In this document: positions 43,996 through 60,899 of the stretch, one piece after another | How positions within the stretch are numbered: position 1 is the stretch's first letter | How the letters are laid out: each line of letters opens with the position of its first letter | DNA from: Onthophagus taurus | Taxonomy: Eukaryota; Arthropoda; Insecta; Coleoptera; Scarabaeidae | Direction of reading: 5' to 3' | Length of the DNA stretch: 64,000 nt | NCBI RefSeq assembly: GCF_036711975.1 | Contig: NC_091966.1 | Coordinates: 29,085,501-29,149,500 of the forward strand | Program-made: the position numbers and the translations under genes | The notes under the pieces: model-generated | Databases searched by the model: none | The model's input: only the letters and a program-made list of their open reading frames with translations | What the model was told of the DNA's origin: nothing

Positions 43996-46900
43996 TTAAC
44001 TTTGTTTCTTCTTTGAACCCTTCAAATTTTTCTCTTTTGATTGAGGATTACCAAAAGCATATCTTCGGTTTAAACGTTCTCTAATCAATAAACCTTTTAT
44101 TAATTTTTTCCAATTATCGTAAATACGCTTTTCATTCTTCTCCTTTTCTTTCTTTTCAAATTCTTCTTGCTCCTAATAAAATAAATTTAAAAAAAAACTT
44201 AAAAATGAATTAATTAATTTCTTACATAAATCCAAGCTGCGACTACTTGTTCGGAAAATTCTTCGCATACAACAAAACCATCAAACACTGGGTGGCTAAA
44301 ACCTGAGTGAAAATCGAAACCTGTTACGGCTGGAGCACAATCGATGTTTAATTTTCGTGCAACTTTATTTAAACCAGGGACTAAAAGTAATTAAATTAAA
44401 AAAAAAAAAATGAATCGTTTTGTTATTTTTAGTACATTGTAAATGAACAGTTCCTTTTGGTAACATTCGAGGCTTAAACAAATCAACGTTTCCATAAGCA
44501 TTCTTTGGAACTATTCCATTTTCAGCAGTTGGGGGCACATATTCTTCAACTTGCCAAATACCAAATATTTCAAGCATTTGATCCGTTATGATGGTATTTG
44601 ATAACTATGAAAATTAAACAATATGTAATTTATAACGGTATTTTAAGATTATTGAGTTATACTCTATCATATTTTGGTCTTGCTTTAACAATTTTATAAG
44701 GTTTTTCGCCAGGTTTTACCACTTTAGCATCTTTTAACCAAATCTCTCTTGAATGTAAAGTATAAACGCAATCTCTTGAATAAACCGGTTCGTTTCTTAC
44801 AAATCCAACTGTTAAGGCATTTGGAGGATAAATCGCTTGGAATTTTAAAAGATGACGTTCAAGAACGTAAAGTGGATGATCTTTATATCTAAAAAACAAC
44901 AAAAAATATACTCATTTCAGAGCCAATTTTCATTTGTTTTGATGATAAAAATTCGAGATAGATTGTTATTAAATATTTCTACATAATATTATTATTATTA
45001 TTGCCGGGCTAAGGGGAGCGGCCCTCTCGTTACCGCAACCTATAAGACTATATTGTCCTGAGGTCTTGAACCTTTATGTCAGTAGGTGTCAAGCGAATTT
45101 TACCGAAAATTTTGTGTCTTAGACGGCCTCTGGCAACGCAATTGCACAGTATATATTCAGCTGTTTCTGACTCATCGTTGCAAAGTCGACAAGTTTGATC
45201 CTCAGCTTGTCCAATGTGGAAGAGGTGGTATTTTAGGGGACCCTTTGCTGGGATATAAAACCTCTTTGGTTTTGTTTTGCGACGGAGTTGTCATACTCTT
45301 CGCTTGTCTATGACCTGGAAGTTCTTTCCAGCGTAAGGCTACCATTGAGACCTCCCAATTGTTGATTATTTGTTTTAGGTGGCTTTTTTGTAGTCCACAG
45401 CCAAGTTGGGGTCCAATGAAGGGCGTGTTCGCTGTTTCTTTGGCCAGCTTGTCTGCCTTCTCATTGCCCTCAATGTTGCTGTGACCTGGAACCCACCCTA
45501 GGGTAACATCATTGCCCCTAGCAAGTTCTCTCAGTTTGCTGGTACACTCTCTGATCAGTGCGGAGTCACAGGTGTAGGCCTGAATTGCCTTTAAGGCGGC
45601 CCGACTGTCTGTGAAAATGTTTATGGATGCACCTTTTTGTCCCTTCTATAGGTTCAAAGCGGTGCAGTAGCTTATAGCAAGAATTTCTGCTTGGAAAATT
45701 GTTATGTCCATGCTGAGGGGCAATTTAATGTGGCTGTTTGGTCCACTGATGCCTATACCTACTCCGGATCTTCTTAGTTGAGGCCCTCCCTTCGCCCAAT
45801 CATCCCTGCTTCTAAATATGACCTTATACGGCTGATGAAATTGTATTCTGTCGGTATAAGGTCCGTTTTAAATTCAATCAGGTGATTTAGACATGGGTCC
45901 TTAAGGATTTCGAGGTGTCCTCTGAGGTTGCCCTGTATCAACTTGAGCGAAGAAACAATTTTGAGTGATAAGGCACTTGAAGCTGCCTCCTTTTGTATAT
46001 ATAAATGTGAGACCGAGTATGGCTTCCAAAGCAGCCGTCGAACAGGATCTCATTGCACCCGTTATGTTAAGAAATGCTAACCGCTAGATTTGTGCTGTTG
46101 TTGTGCTGTCTTATGTTTTGCTTTTGGCCATCAAACCAATGAGGCGTAGGCGACCATGGGTCTGATTATTGATACGTAGGGCCAATGGGCAATTCGTGCT
46201 TTGAGACTCCAGTTCCTTCCTAAGAGCCTGCGGCAGATCTGGTTTGCCATGATGGCCTTTTCCCTCACCTTATCTATGTGTGAGTTCCAGATTAGTTTAC
46301 TGTAGTTTACTGTATTTAACTTCTGTTTTGAGGTTAATAGTTCTGCTTTCAATGAGGGTGCTCTCAATTGTAGCTTCCTTCTCCGAGTGAAAGGCTTGCC
46401 ATTGCTTCTACACCAAGTATTGGTGAGTAGTAGGGCTTTCTGCATTAGTTTAGTTATGATTGTATCATATTTACCTCGGATTGTGATTACCAGGTCATCA
46501 GCATACCCCTGAATCTTGAATCCGTTTTTTGTTAGGGTGTTCATCAAGTCATCAACTACTAGACACCATAATAGAGGTGGTAGCACTCCCCCTTGGAGAC
46601 ATTCTCTGAGCGCCTTTATAGTCAGCGACTCGCCTCCCAGACTGGCTGTGATCTGCCGACTTTTCAACATAGCTATACACCATTTGATTGTCGACGGATG
46701 TATATCTTTTACGTTTAGAGACTTCTCTATGGATTCATAGGAGGTGTTATCAAACGAACCCTCTATGTCTATGAAAGCACATAGGGCTATCTCTTTGGTT
46801 GCAATTGCCTCCTCTAAAGTGCTAGTCAAACCATGGAGAGCAGTAATTGTTGATTTTGCTTTCTGGTAAGCATGTTGGCTAGGGTGGAGTGGATTAGTGA

Positions 46901-49900
46901 CAATCACTCCATTCCTAAGGTATTGATCGATTACCTTTTCCATCCCTTTGAGGAGAAATGAAGTTAGGCTAATTGGTCTGTATGCCTAATAATAGTAGTG
47001 AATATGAAATATTTCAGCTCTGCAGTTTTAAAATTATCAAGCTGCTCACGAGAAGCAACGTTTTACTCATAATGTCATCAGGATTATATCTTATAATCAT
47101 AATAGGTACTCATAATCTCATAAGGATTATATTCTATTAAGAATATAGAGCGAATAAAGTTATAACAGTCTTTAAAAGAGTAAAATTTTATCTTTATGAA
47201 GAAGTTATAAAGTTTGCAATATTGTAGAACACATGATGTTTTCACGCAAAAATGTGTTTTTTTGAAATTACTTGATTGCTCGCAAAGTTATCAGAAAACT
47301 ATAAACTTAAAACTTTATTTAATCGACATTTTACACAATCTATATTTCAGTATTAAAAAATAATACCTCGTCGCACTTGAGAGATATGATTTAATTTTGA
47401 TATTTCTAATGGAACATGTTTGTATTATTAGATAGTGTAATTGTCTCTATCTTACTGATTTAATATACGCATCAAATATCTTATCATCTTTAATAGTTTT
47501 CGACATATATTTCGATTTTTATATAAAGTGGGCTTAAATATCTTCTGATATACAAGATGGCAGTTGGTCACAGTATTTTGATCAGTTGCTTAACGCGAAT
47601 GTAGACACTGACATGGCCGAAGAGAATCAAAATGAAATAAGTGACGAAGAACAGAAAGCACCATCCCTAACAGAGATAGAAAAAGCACTTCAAAAGCTAG
47701 GAAATAATAAGTCACTTGGCAACGACGAAATCTCTGCGACAGATGCGGCGACATCGTTGTCAGAACTCTGCCACAGATGGTAGGAACTTATACAGCATTG
47801 ATACGCTCAGCCAACAGCTATGGTCTATAAATAAATGAATAAAAAACAAAGGTACCAGTAACTACCTCGATGCGTATCATTCATGACCTAGGAGAAAATC
47901 TTGCAATCTTGGTTCCAGCATGAACTCGAAGAATAACTGTAGAGCAAAAATGAGAAGATGGGTCAAAGTGGACAACAAGTGTTATAAACTAAACTTTTTG
48001 CCGTGAAATGAACTATTTCACCATGTGTAGATGTAGCTAGTCAAAGCTGAAATGTTACCGATTTTCTGTGTCGATAGCAAGGATCGCCGTTTGTCTTAAA
48101 TCTTTTACGAGATATTTTTGGAAGACTTCTCTCTTAAAAAAAATTATCTATATGTCTATGTTATTAGACAAATTACTGGTCATGCATTCTAAATATCTTT
48201 TTTCTTGCTTGTAACCTTAACATCCATCATTTCATAAATCAAACTTTCTGCAATCATCCTTAGGAATGTTAAAAAACGATGTATTTAAACAAATAATTGT
48301 TTGATTAACAATGTTCAGGTGAGGTTCTGGTAATAATAATCAAGGCAGAAACCAGAAAGAAAATACCAGGATAACAGCTGGAATGCAAAGGTTTACAACA
48401 TTAGAAGCATGCTGTGTGATACAGTTTCTCATAGCAAAAAAGGGTGTTACTAAGACAGACTAGTGCGTACCCAACATCGCCAATGGACGTTCTGTCAGAA
48501 ATACAACCACCTACAGATTATTGGAAGTAATACAAAAATTTGCAAAAGAAATCCAAGAAATCTCTGCAAAGAAAGATCTGTAGAAAGAAAGTACTGATTA
48601 TTAATAAATAAATTTTATCGCCTAAAATCAAGTATATAAAATAAATATTAAAACTTACTCAGATATTGTTTTAGGTAAAGGTTGATCTAACTGTAGTCTA
48701 GCTAAATCATCATCTTCCTCCTTTTCTCTAGCATTACTAGGCGCTTTATAAGGTAACAAAGTTTGATCCCACCAGGACTGATCAATCCTTAATTTTCTAG
48801 TAACTGTATTCCAATTTTCGCAGTATCGTTTTGTGATGTCTTTAACGTGATTATCATTATCAAATCCAAGAATGTAAGAAACAGGATGGCTTGCTCTCGA
48901 CTTTAAATAGAATATTTAAAAATTAGATTTAAAGTGTTTTAAGTAAAACAATACACTTACGTAGATTTCTTTAACGCAATGAACCTGTCCTTTAATAACA
49001 TCAACACTAATCCATTTCTCTTCAGCTTCAGCAAAAACTTCGACCCAAACATTAATTTCTTTACTTTTTTTGAGCTTTTCTTTATCTTCCGCCTTCTTTT
49101 TTTCAATTTCAACTAAATCTTTTTTCATGGGCACTCTTCGTTTAACTTTTGTAGTGGTATTTAATGAAGAAATTTTTCCAGGTAAAAAGTCGGAATCTTC
49201 TTCACTCGAAGTTTTCTTTCTTTTTACCAATTTATGAAGATTCGTTTCTTTTTCTTGAGCCAAAGTTCCTTTCACCAAAGCAACAATATCGTTTCTAACA
49301 TCTAATTGTTTACTTTTTTTCGATGGACTACCGCCAAAATATCTACTTTTATCGCTATCTGGCGAAGAAGTGGAAAATACTGAACGGGTTCGTTTTAACG
49401 GACTAGTTTTGGTTATTGAAGAACTCGGTTTAAATTCGTCTTCAGAATCAACTTGTTTCGAAACTTTACTTGGAATTTTAAGCCTGCTTAAATGCACTCT
49501 TGGACATTTATCTCCTGATGCCATTTTTAATTTTGCCAAGTTTGGTTTCTTTTTGTTTTTTGGAGGTGTGTCAGCTCCACCGTCTAATTGAGGAATTTGA
49601 GCGCCACTAAAGCTGGGTTCATCTTTATTATTATTTGAAATATTAGGAGAATTTGATGATTTTATAAGGAATTGAGGAGAAAATCCGCGAAATCCTTCAA
49701 TTTCATCTGATGATTTTGTATTTATTATTTGAGAGGAATTAAATCCAAGAAATTCTTTGTCTTCACTTGGAGAATCAAAATTTTTTTTTACTAATTCAGT
49801 ATTTTGTGTGGTATTAAATCCGTGAAATTCTTCATCTTCTTTGGGGGTGTCAGGAGAATTTGATACTTCCTCTTTAATATTAACAGGAGGTACAAATTTA

Positions 49901-52900
49901 ATTTTATTAGTATCATCCTCACTTTCTTCGTTATTTTCTTCAACTTGAACATTATCTAAATTGCGTAATCTCGTGGGAATTGGTAATTTAATTTTTAAAA
50001 GTTCTTTTTTCGATGTTATTTCAGTTGAATCATTTTGAAGTAAATCTTTAGAATCATCTTGCAACGTTTCTGGTTTTGCAGGACTCTTTGATTTTCTTTT
50101 CTTTAAAGTTTTATTTTTAATAATTTCATCTGGATTTCTTAATGTTTCAGATTCTGCTTGTCTCTTATTTAAATTCTCTTCATTCTTATCATCTACAGCA
50201 GGACTTTTAGATGTATTTCTGGTTGATCTCCTTAATTTAAGATCAGTACTCAATAAGTTATCATTTCCTGTCTTTATGGGACTTTTAGATCTTCTTGCCG
50301 ATTTCTTTTTCTCAGAAGGATTAATACTTGACAATTCCTGATTTGTTTTGGAATCATCTTCATTTTTGGGTTTAAGAACGGGACTTTTAGACATTTTTCT
50401 GGTTGACCTTCTTACCTTAAGATCAGAACCACCCAATAAATTCTCATTTTCAAGATTTGCCGGACTTTTAGATTTCCTTGTAATTTTCTTTTTCTTAGAG
50501 TCATCATCACCTAACAATTCCTCATTTATTTTAGAAATATCTTCATTCTCAGGTTGCAAAACTGGACTTTTAGACATTTTTCTGGTTGATTTTCTTATCT
50601 TAAGATCAGAACCACCCAATAAATTCTCATTTTCTAGATTTGTAGCACTTTTAGATCTTCTTGTTGTTTTGTTTTTCTTAGAATCATCATCAACTAACAA
50701 TTCCTGATTTATTTTAGAATTGTCTTCATTCTCTGTTTGTAAAACTGGACTTTTGGATATTTTTCTGGTTGATTTCCTTATCTTAAGATCAGAACTATTT
50801 GTTTTATTTTCATTTTCCAACTTGACGGGACTTTTAGATCTTCTTGATTTCCTTTTTTTAGCATCAGCTGACAATTCCTGATTTATTTTAGAATTGTCTT
50901 CATTCTCAGGTTGCAAAGCTGGACTTTTAGAACTTTTTCTGGTTGACTTTCTTATCTTAAGATCAGAACCACCCGCTAAATTCTCATTTTCAAGATTTTT
51001 CGGACTTTTAGATCTTTTTGCCATTTTCTTTTTCTTTGACTCATCATCAGCTAATAATTCCCGATTTATTTTAGAATTGTCTTCATTCTCAGGTTGCAAA
51101 GCTGGACTTGTAGAATTTTTTCTGGTTGACATTCTTATCTTAAGATCAGAACCACCCGCTAAAGTCTCATTTTCGGGATTTTTCAGACTTCTAGATGTTC
51201 TTGCCATTTTCTTTTTTTTAGAGTCATCATCAGCTGACAATTCCTGCTGTATTTCAGAATTGCCTTCATTCTCTGCTTGCAAAACTGGACTTTTAGATAT
51301 TTTTCTGGTCGATTTCCTTATCTTAAGATCAGAACTAATTGTCTTATTTTCATTTTCTAACCTAACAGGACTTTTAGATCTTCTTGATTTCATTTTCTTA
51401 GCATCAGCTAACAATTCTTCGTTCCTTTTCGAGTTGTCTTCATTTTCAGGATTAAAAATTGGACTTTTTGAACTTTTTCTGGATGATCTCCTTACTTTGA
51501 GATCAGAACTACTCGTTTTTGAGTCATTTCTTTTAGAATTATTTTCATTTAAGCTTTCATTTTTTAATTGTTGAGATTTTTTTGTTGATTTTGCCTTCTT
51601 AAAATCATCACCAGAATTTTTTCTAGATGTTTTTTCTACTTTAACATCATCTTTTTTGACTTCTTTTTCATTTTTTGATTTACTCTCTTTTTCAATCTTT
51701 GTTTCTTGTATTGTTGGACTTTTTGAACTCTTCCTCAATGATCTTCTCACTTGACCGTCTTTGTTATCAACAGTTTGATCTTTGCTTGCGCAACGTTTCA
51801 AAGGTTTCTTTTCAAAATGTTTTAAGCTAGTGTTAAAAGATTTATCTTTATACGTTCTATTAAGATTAAAAGTAACTCTTTTTGTATTTTTCTTGGTACT
51901 CCCAATTTTTTTTGAACTTTCACCTAAATTTTCTGGTTCTTTTTTATTTTTATTGCTTAGGGAGCACAATTCACTTTGAGGTGGTCTTAAAGGCTCTGTT
52001 TGTAAAGATAAAATTAATCTACATTTAACACCGAGCGATCTTAAAATGCAAATAAAAATATAAATGTACATTTTGTAATTTAATGCTTCTTTTTTAAGCA
52101 TTTGTTCTTGTAATACTTTTTCGAGGGGTTCATTTAGTTCCATTTGTGTATTTTTATTGATAATCGTTTTTTTATACCAACCAGTAATATTTTCTAAATA
52201 ACTTAAATCTACTCTATTTGTTGGATAACAATGTTTTGATGGTAACAAAGATAAAGCTACACCTAATAAATTTTGATTACTCAAAATGGAATTTACATGA
52301 AAACCATGACCGATCCAACAAAGTAAATGAACTTTATGCACCAAAACTTGGTTTTCTTTTTTCTTTCTATTAATCCTTCTTTTTATTGCTGCCATTAAAT
52401 CTAAGGATTTCTTCTTTTTTACATTTCCAGGTAAATCTATCGTGATTTGAACACCTTCTTTCCTAACCAGGGATTCATCTTCTTTATCTTCAACTTCTTC
52501 CCAGTCAGATTTATTTTCCCCATCAGATAATGTTTCAAATTCAGATGACCCTAATGAACTATAAAGAGCTTTCTCTTCATTATATAAGATATCATCCACA
52601 TCCATATCTTCATTTTGAACCTCCTTAGCTTTTTTTGCTTTGTAAACTTCAATCAACTTTTTTGCTTCTTCAAATTTCTGATTAAAAGTGCTGATATGTT
52701 CAAAATTATAAGTTGTGGAAGTTGTGGGAAGTTCATTTATCTCAGCTTTAGGTTCATTTTGAGTCGATTTATCATTAGAATCTGATTCAGAATCACTTAA
52801 TCGATCAAGGTCAGTATTCTCATGCACAATTTTCTCATCTTTTTCTGTCGTTTTTACTGTATTAAAAAAAGATGAGTTCAAATCTAGTTTTGAAGGTGAT

Positions 52901-53049
52901 GTTAAATAAGTTTCTATATCGCTATCGCTGGAACTGTCTTCAGATAATTGAAGATTAACTACAGGCGATTTCTTTTTCTTTGGCTTATCTTCATCGCTGC
53001 TCCCATCCGAAGCATGTTGCCTTTTTTGTGAGTCCTTTGCTCGTCTCAT
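43996..53049 (-). CDS. XPC: XPC, nucleotide-excision repair damage sensor (Rad4 family)
   Basis: XPC recognises helix distortions and recruits TFIIH in the nucleus. Six exons: 53049-48961, 48900-48659, 44888-44663, 44604-44436, 44380-44226 and 44172-43996 (stop TAA). All are GT-AG with consistent phase, for 1,685 residues, far above the usual 900-1,300. An acidic N-terminus includes [14 protein letters not shown] (W183, V186), like the TFIIH p62-binding motif. The transglutaminase-like domain is split: about 236-355 ([32 protein letters not shown]) and from about 1334 ([16 protein letters not shown]). The beta-hairpin domains follow ([56 protein letters not shown]). The linker at 356-1330 is Lys/Ser-rich and holds a repeat array. 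I chose the ATG at 53049 because 18 upstream in-frame codons are unlike the family. Divergent from MOF. Confidence 0.96.
44985..46985 (-). mobile_element. LOA-like LINE: RT plus RNase H, in an XPC intron
   Basis: 5'-truncated non-LTR element in the same orientation as XPC. It opens at RT block 1 ([18 protein letters not shown]), then [17 protein letters not shown] (block A; usual Asp context altered), [17 protein letters not shown] (block B) and GYADDLVI (catalytic YADD), open for 270 codons (46943-46131). After a stop and shifts comes an RNase H domain ([12 protein letters not shown] at about 45600; [19 protein letters not shown] at about 45470). The 3' end is an ATT-type tail at 44985-45001. 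The RNase H and the style suggest the LOA/I group. Inactive. Confidence 0.88.
46986..47535. other. XPC intron 2, unassigned
   Basis: AT-rich with no coding motif. Confidence 0.45.
47540..48600 (+). mobile_element. RTE-like LINE fragment in an XPC intron
   Basis: The plus-strand frame near 47560-47780 reads [12 protein letters not shown]...[23 protein letters not shown], matching the RTE segment just upstream of RT block 1 (EEV--A-KKLKNNKSPG-DGI). Beyond 47790 the similarity becomes too weak to follow, although KAETRKKI near 48345 could be the C-terminus. The right boundary is approximate. Confidence 0.6.
50200..51507 (-). repeat. Coding tandem repeat array in XPC, three-unit higher order
   Basis: Residues 515 to about 950 of XPC consist of about seven units that start [11 protein letters not shown], continue [16 protein letters not shown] and end RRSKSP-NLENEN. 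Unit starts (515, 573, 634, 695, 753, 814, 875, 935) give lengths 58, 61, 61, 58, 61, 61 and 60. The 58-61-61 triplet (180 aa, 540 bp) is itself duplicated in tandem: 51507-50968 and 50967-50428. The units are Lys/Arg/Ser-rich with KSP motifs and are presumably disordered. Confidence 0.93.
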
Positions 53050-53820
53050 GATATGTTTATCTAATACCCACGAATTAAACAAGATTACTAAAAACCATAA
53101 CAATTAAACAAACAGGTTATAAACCAATCATTAACAATCAATGATATTGTCAAGCATTTTTGGTGACATTTTGTGACTTCTTTGTGATTATTTTAACCCT
53201 ACAAAGTGGATTTTACATTACCTTTTATGTATAAAGGGAATAATTTAACTTTTCTTAACCTATATCGTCTCTAACACACCGGTTATCCGCTATTATTTTA
53301 ATTAAACAAAGATTAAGTTTGTGCGCATGATTTAAAATGGAGTTTTTTCCCGCCATAATTTAAATGTTGCATAACTTTGTGATTAAAAGTATAGAATAAA
53401 TCAAAAAAGCTTTATTTCCTCCATTCAATCTGATTGATTTTAATATCCCAAAATTAACTTTTTTTGCAATTTACATTTCAAATCCGCTTCGCGCTTAAAA
53501 ATGATAATTTATCAAGATAACCCTTAGATGGCGCCACAAATTTGTAATGCAAAATTATTATTTCATGTTTCGTTTTTAATTATAGTAAATTGTAGCAATA
53601 AATTAACCCATTAATAAAATAATAAAATAAAAATATATTAAAATCTTACATTAATTATTAAATTTAAAAGTTATAAAACACTAATTGACAGGTGTATAAC
53701 CTAACCTCAATTTTTGTGACGCCGCTAATAAATAACAAAACATTTAAAATCAATTTCAATAGATTGCATAAGATTTCATTAAAATAAATCGATTTGCAAG
53801 TACTGTTTTAGTGAAGAATT
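53050..53820. promoter_or_regulatory. Bidirectional XPC-MOF promoter region
   Basis: 771 bp between the divergent ATGs at 53049 and 53821, with no repeats or coding sequence. Contains TTATCAAGATAA (about 53507-53518, two GATA-type half sites) and a GATGGCGCCAC block (about 53528-53538). Shared regulation is inferred from the head-to-head layout. Confidence 0.6.
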
Positions 53821-58221
<4,401 letters not shown>

Positions 58222-58857
58222 TTTTGATTTTTTTTTTAATTTTGAAGTGTAAATCCTCGCTTTCTTTTTGTTTTTTTTAATAAATATGAGTTTTGTAATA
58301 AATAGTAAAGAATGTTAATTAAGAAATATAAAAAATTTTGTCATTAAAAAAAATGTTTAACTGTTTGCATTTTTATATAGAAAAGTGCAGCAACCTGTCT
58401 GTTCATTCCAACCTTATCTTGATGTCTCAATGGAACCTCACCCTAAATCTAAGAATGTTTATTTATTCTCATAGTAATTTAGGTCACAATCTGCTCTATT
58501 ATGAAACTTCATCTTCAACTCATAAATGTCACAATTGAATGTTATTAATTAAAAAGTATCTGAACCCAATTTAATATTATAAACGTTTCTTATTTTCAAA
58601 GGAATTATTCAAATTTGTTACATCTTCATAAACAATTCAAGAATTTTTATTACTTTTAATCTTGACTAAATTGTTTTGTCGACCACATTTTGATTATAAA
58701 AGTAGGCCTTAATAAATAAAAAGCAATTGCAATAATTAAAAAAAGATTTATATATACTTAAAATGGGGGGTTTAATTACAGTATATAACACATCATTAAA
58801 TTATAATTTGCATACTTAATACTCAGTAAAAATTAAAATGCAGTTTCAATAAAATTA
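58222..58857. other. Convergent MOF/Arp2 3' flanks
   Basis: AT-rich. Contains AATAAA on the plus strand at about 58279 and minus-strand equivalents nearer Arp2. A 66-codon frame here has no features. Confidence 0.5.
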
Positions 58858-59702
58858 TTATCCGGCTCTAGTACCCAATTTTTTCAACACATTAATTCCT
58901 TGATCTTCATACTCTTGTTTTGAAATCCAAAAATTATCTTTATCCTTCATCACTTCCGCGAGAACAGCTCCGCCAATAAACACCATGTCTTTACGTCGCG
59001 GCGGGTCCTCAATCCTTATTTTAAATTTGTTCAGTTTATCAATATCATTTTTTAGCACACGTTCTAAATAAAGTTGTTTTATTTCGCGTTCTAACCGCGA
59101 TGGAAGTCCAGGATACATAGTTGATCCTCCCGATAAAACAATATGTTTATATAATTCTGAACGCATATCAATATGGGCAGCCTTAAACAAATTAATATTT
59201 TAACTTATGTTGGTAAAAATGATGTATTTTTACCTGTATTGTAGAAAATACCAATTCAGCTATTCCTTGTCCTTCAACATTAATTAAATGAGGTTGAAAT
59301 AATGCTTCTGGTGCTTCAAATCGTTCACCACCAACTTTTATAACTCGACCATCTGGTAATGTGTATGGTTCAACTAGAACTGTTGTTTCTAACGCTAAAC
59401 GTTGTTCTGTTTCAATGTCATAACCAATGTAACAAAGTTTTTCTTTCATGATTCTGACCTAAAACATTTAATTAATTAAATTTGTTATGAAATTAGCATT
59501 AAATTTAATTTACCGTTTCAAAATCAGCGGAATGATTAAAAGCATATCCCCTTAATAATAAAAGCTTAATTAGATAGCGTGTAATATCTCGTCCGGCTAT
59601 ATCTAATCGTCGTGTTAAATGCGGCAAAGAGAACTCTTCATAAACTGGACAAATGTGTGTTACCCCATCTCCAGAATCCACAACAACACCAGATAATAAT
59701 CC
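58858..59702 (-). CDS. Arp2: Actin-related protein 2 (Arp2/3 complex), last three exons
   Basis: Arp2 is one of the two actin-like subunits of the Arp2/3 complex, which nucleates branched actin. Exons: 59702-59514, 59458-59234 and 59181-58858 (stop TAA), all GT-AG in phase 0. They encode the C-terminal 245 of about 395 residues. Diagnostic stretches are [20 protein letters not shown] (phosphate loop 2), [55 protein letters not shown], and [20 protein letters not shown], which is Arp2-specific and absent from actin and Arp3. The N-terminal exons are not present before 64000, so the intron upstream of 59702 exceeds 4.3 kb and is full of transposons. Convergent with MOF, 636 bp apart. Confidence 0.95.
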
Positions 59703-59759
59703 CTGGAAAAATTTAAAAAAATTGACAAAGAATACGATGATTGTATATTAATGTAATAG

Positions 59760-60790
59760 TGTAGAGAAAGATCATAGCAGAACATTGCCTCTATTTACTG
59801 TGCTGAAGATTGTAAACCAAGGAACGAAAGAGAATCCTTTTTTAAGACACTATAGGCTACAGTAGACTCTCTACCCCAAGAAAAGCTATTAATACTGTTA
59901 GGTGACTTCAACCTATTGAGAACATTTTAATAACAATGGCAAATATAATGAACTCCGAATGAATAATACCTATTTTGGACACCAGGATCAGTATATACCC
60001 ACTTTTTAAAAGTCTAGGGACCACAAATCTATGACAGATTTCGTCACCAACATAGAAAGATACACCCAACACAAATAACCGATGCTAGAACATTAAATTC
60101 GGTAAATGTAGGCAGTGAGCACTACAATACCTGGAAAAAAAGAAGTAACAACTACAGAAAAACTAAATATACAATCAACATGGAATGAGTCAACTAAAGG
60201 ACTGAATAGTAATAAATTAAGGGAGAAAATCGAATTACCCAGTTAATAGCGGAAAAGACAGAAACATAAGCTGGCAGAAAATAGAAACAAAACAAGCACT
60301 CGGGATATGAACTATCACAGTAAACAGCAACAGAGATAACAACACAATACCGTGGTTTTATCAAGAAATAAAAGATAAATGAAAATAAGGATAAATGAAA
60401 AGCCTATTTAAACTACAGAACAGTCAAAACACCAGAAGCCTACAAAAGTTACGGACTAATTCGCAACTAACTTGTTAAGATCTATTAAAATGACTACTAG
60501 GAAAAATTCTCTATGAAGTTAGAAGGCGACTTCAATAAAACACAAGATCAGGTGTAGAGAATAATGAAACAACAACGTTGGGAAGTAATAGAATTGATTG
60601 AAAACGCACAAATAACAGAAAGAGAATTAGAAAGATATTTAAAAGAACTATTCAAAGGAATGATTGAGCGTAAAGATACTGATTTACTACAGATCAGACA
60701 AGATATACAAATAACGTATGAAGAAGTGGAAAAAACTGTGAAAACATTGCTTTCTTCATCTATTTCACCAGACACGACCGCACAATAGTG
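59760..60790 (+). mobile_element. RTE-like LINE: endonuclease relic
   Basis: Plus strand, antisense in the Arp2 intron. LLILLGDFNL marks the endonuclease metal site. NNGKYNELRMNNTYF and IPTF/DHKSMTDFV follow as the degenerate block before the catalytic His. Further on, 60564-60788 encodes ERELERYLKELFKGMIERKD and ITYEEVEKTVKTLL, the RTE region between endonuclease and RT. Stops and shifts throughout. Confidence 0.7.
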
Positions 60791-60871
60791 CTCCTCACTG
60801 CACTGTTAGTTTGACATATATTCTTCTGAGTAAATCATAATATCATATAATTTAATCAATAATAAGCAAAG

Positions 60872-60888
60872 CCCAACCCAACCCCAAC
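60872..60888. repeat. (AACCC)n tract
   Basis: CCCAACCCAACCCCAAC lies at the junction of the RTE relic and the next relic. Confidence 0.8.
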
Positions 60889-60899
60889 AAATAATACTT

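Noticed and set aside
50348..51574. Two long plus-strand open frames (119 and 226 codons) antisense to XPC
   Set aside because: They are antisense to the XPC repeat array, and their openness follows from the codon pattern of the repeated unit. The Leu/Phe/Ser-rich translations repeat with the same period.
53050..53103. N-terminal extension of XPC by 18 codons (start at 53103)
   Set aside because: The extension is hydrophobic and unlike XPC starts. The internal ATG at 53049 opens the expected Arg/Lys-rich N-terminus.
58338..58538. 66-codon frame between MOF and Arp2
   Set aside because: Lies in convergent 3' flanks with no recognisable feature.
58858..59702. Assignment of the actin-like gene to actin or Arp3
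   Set aside because: The insertion [21 protein letters not shown] and the terminal sequence are Arp2 features; actin ends in -CF and Arp3 has a longer C-terminal insertion.
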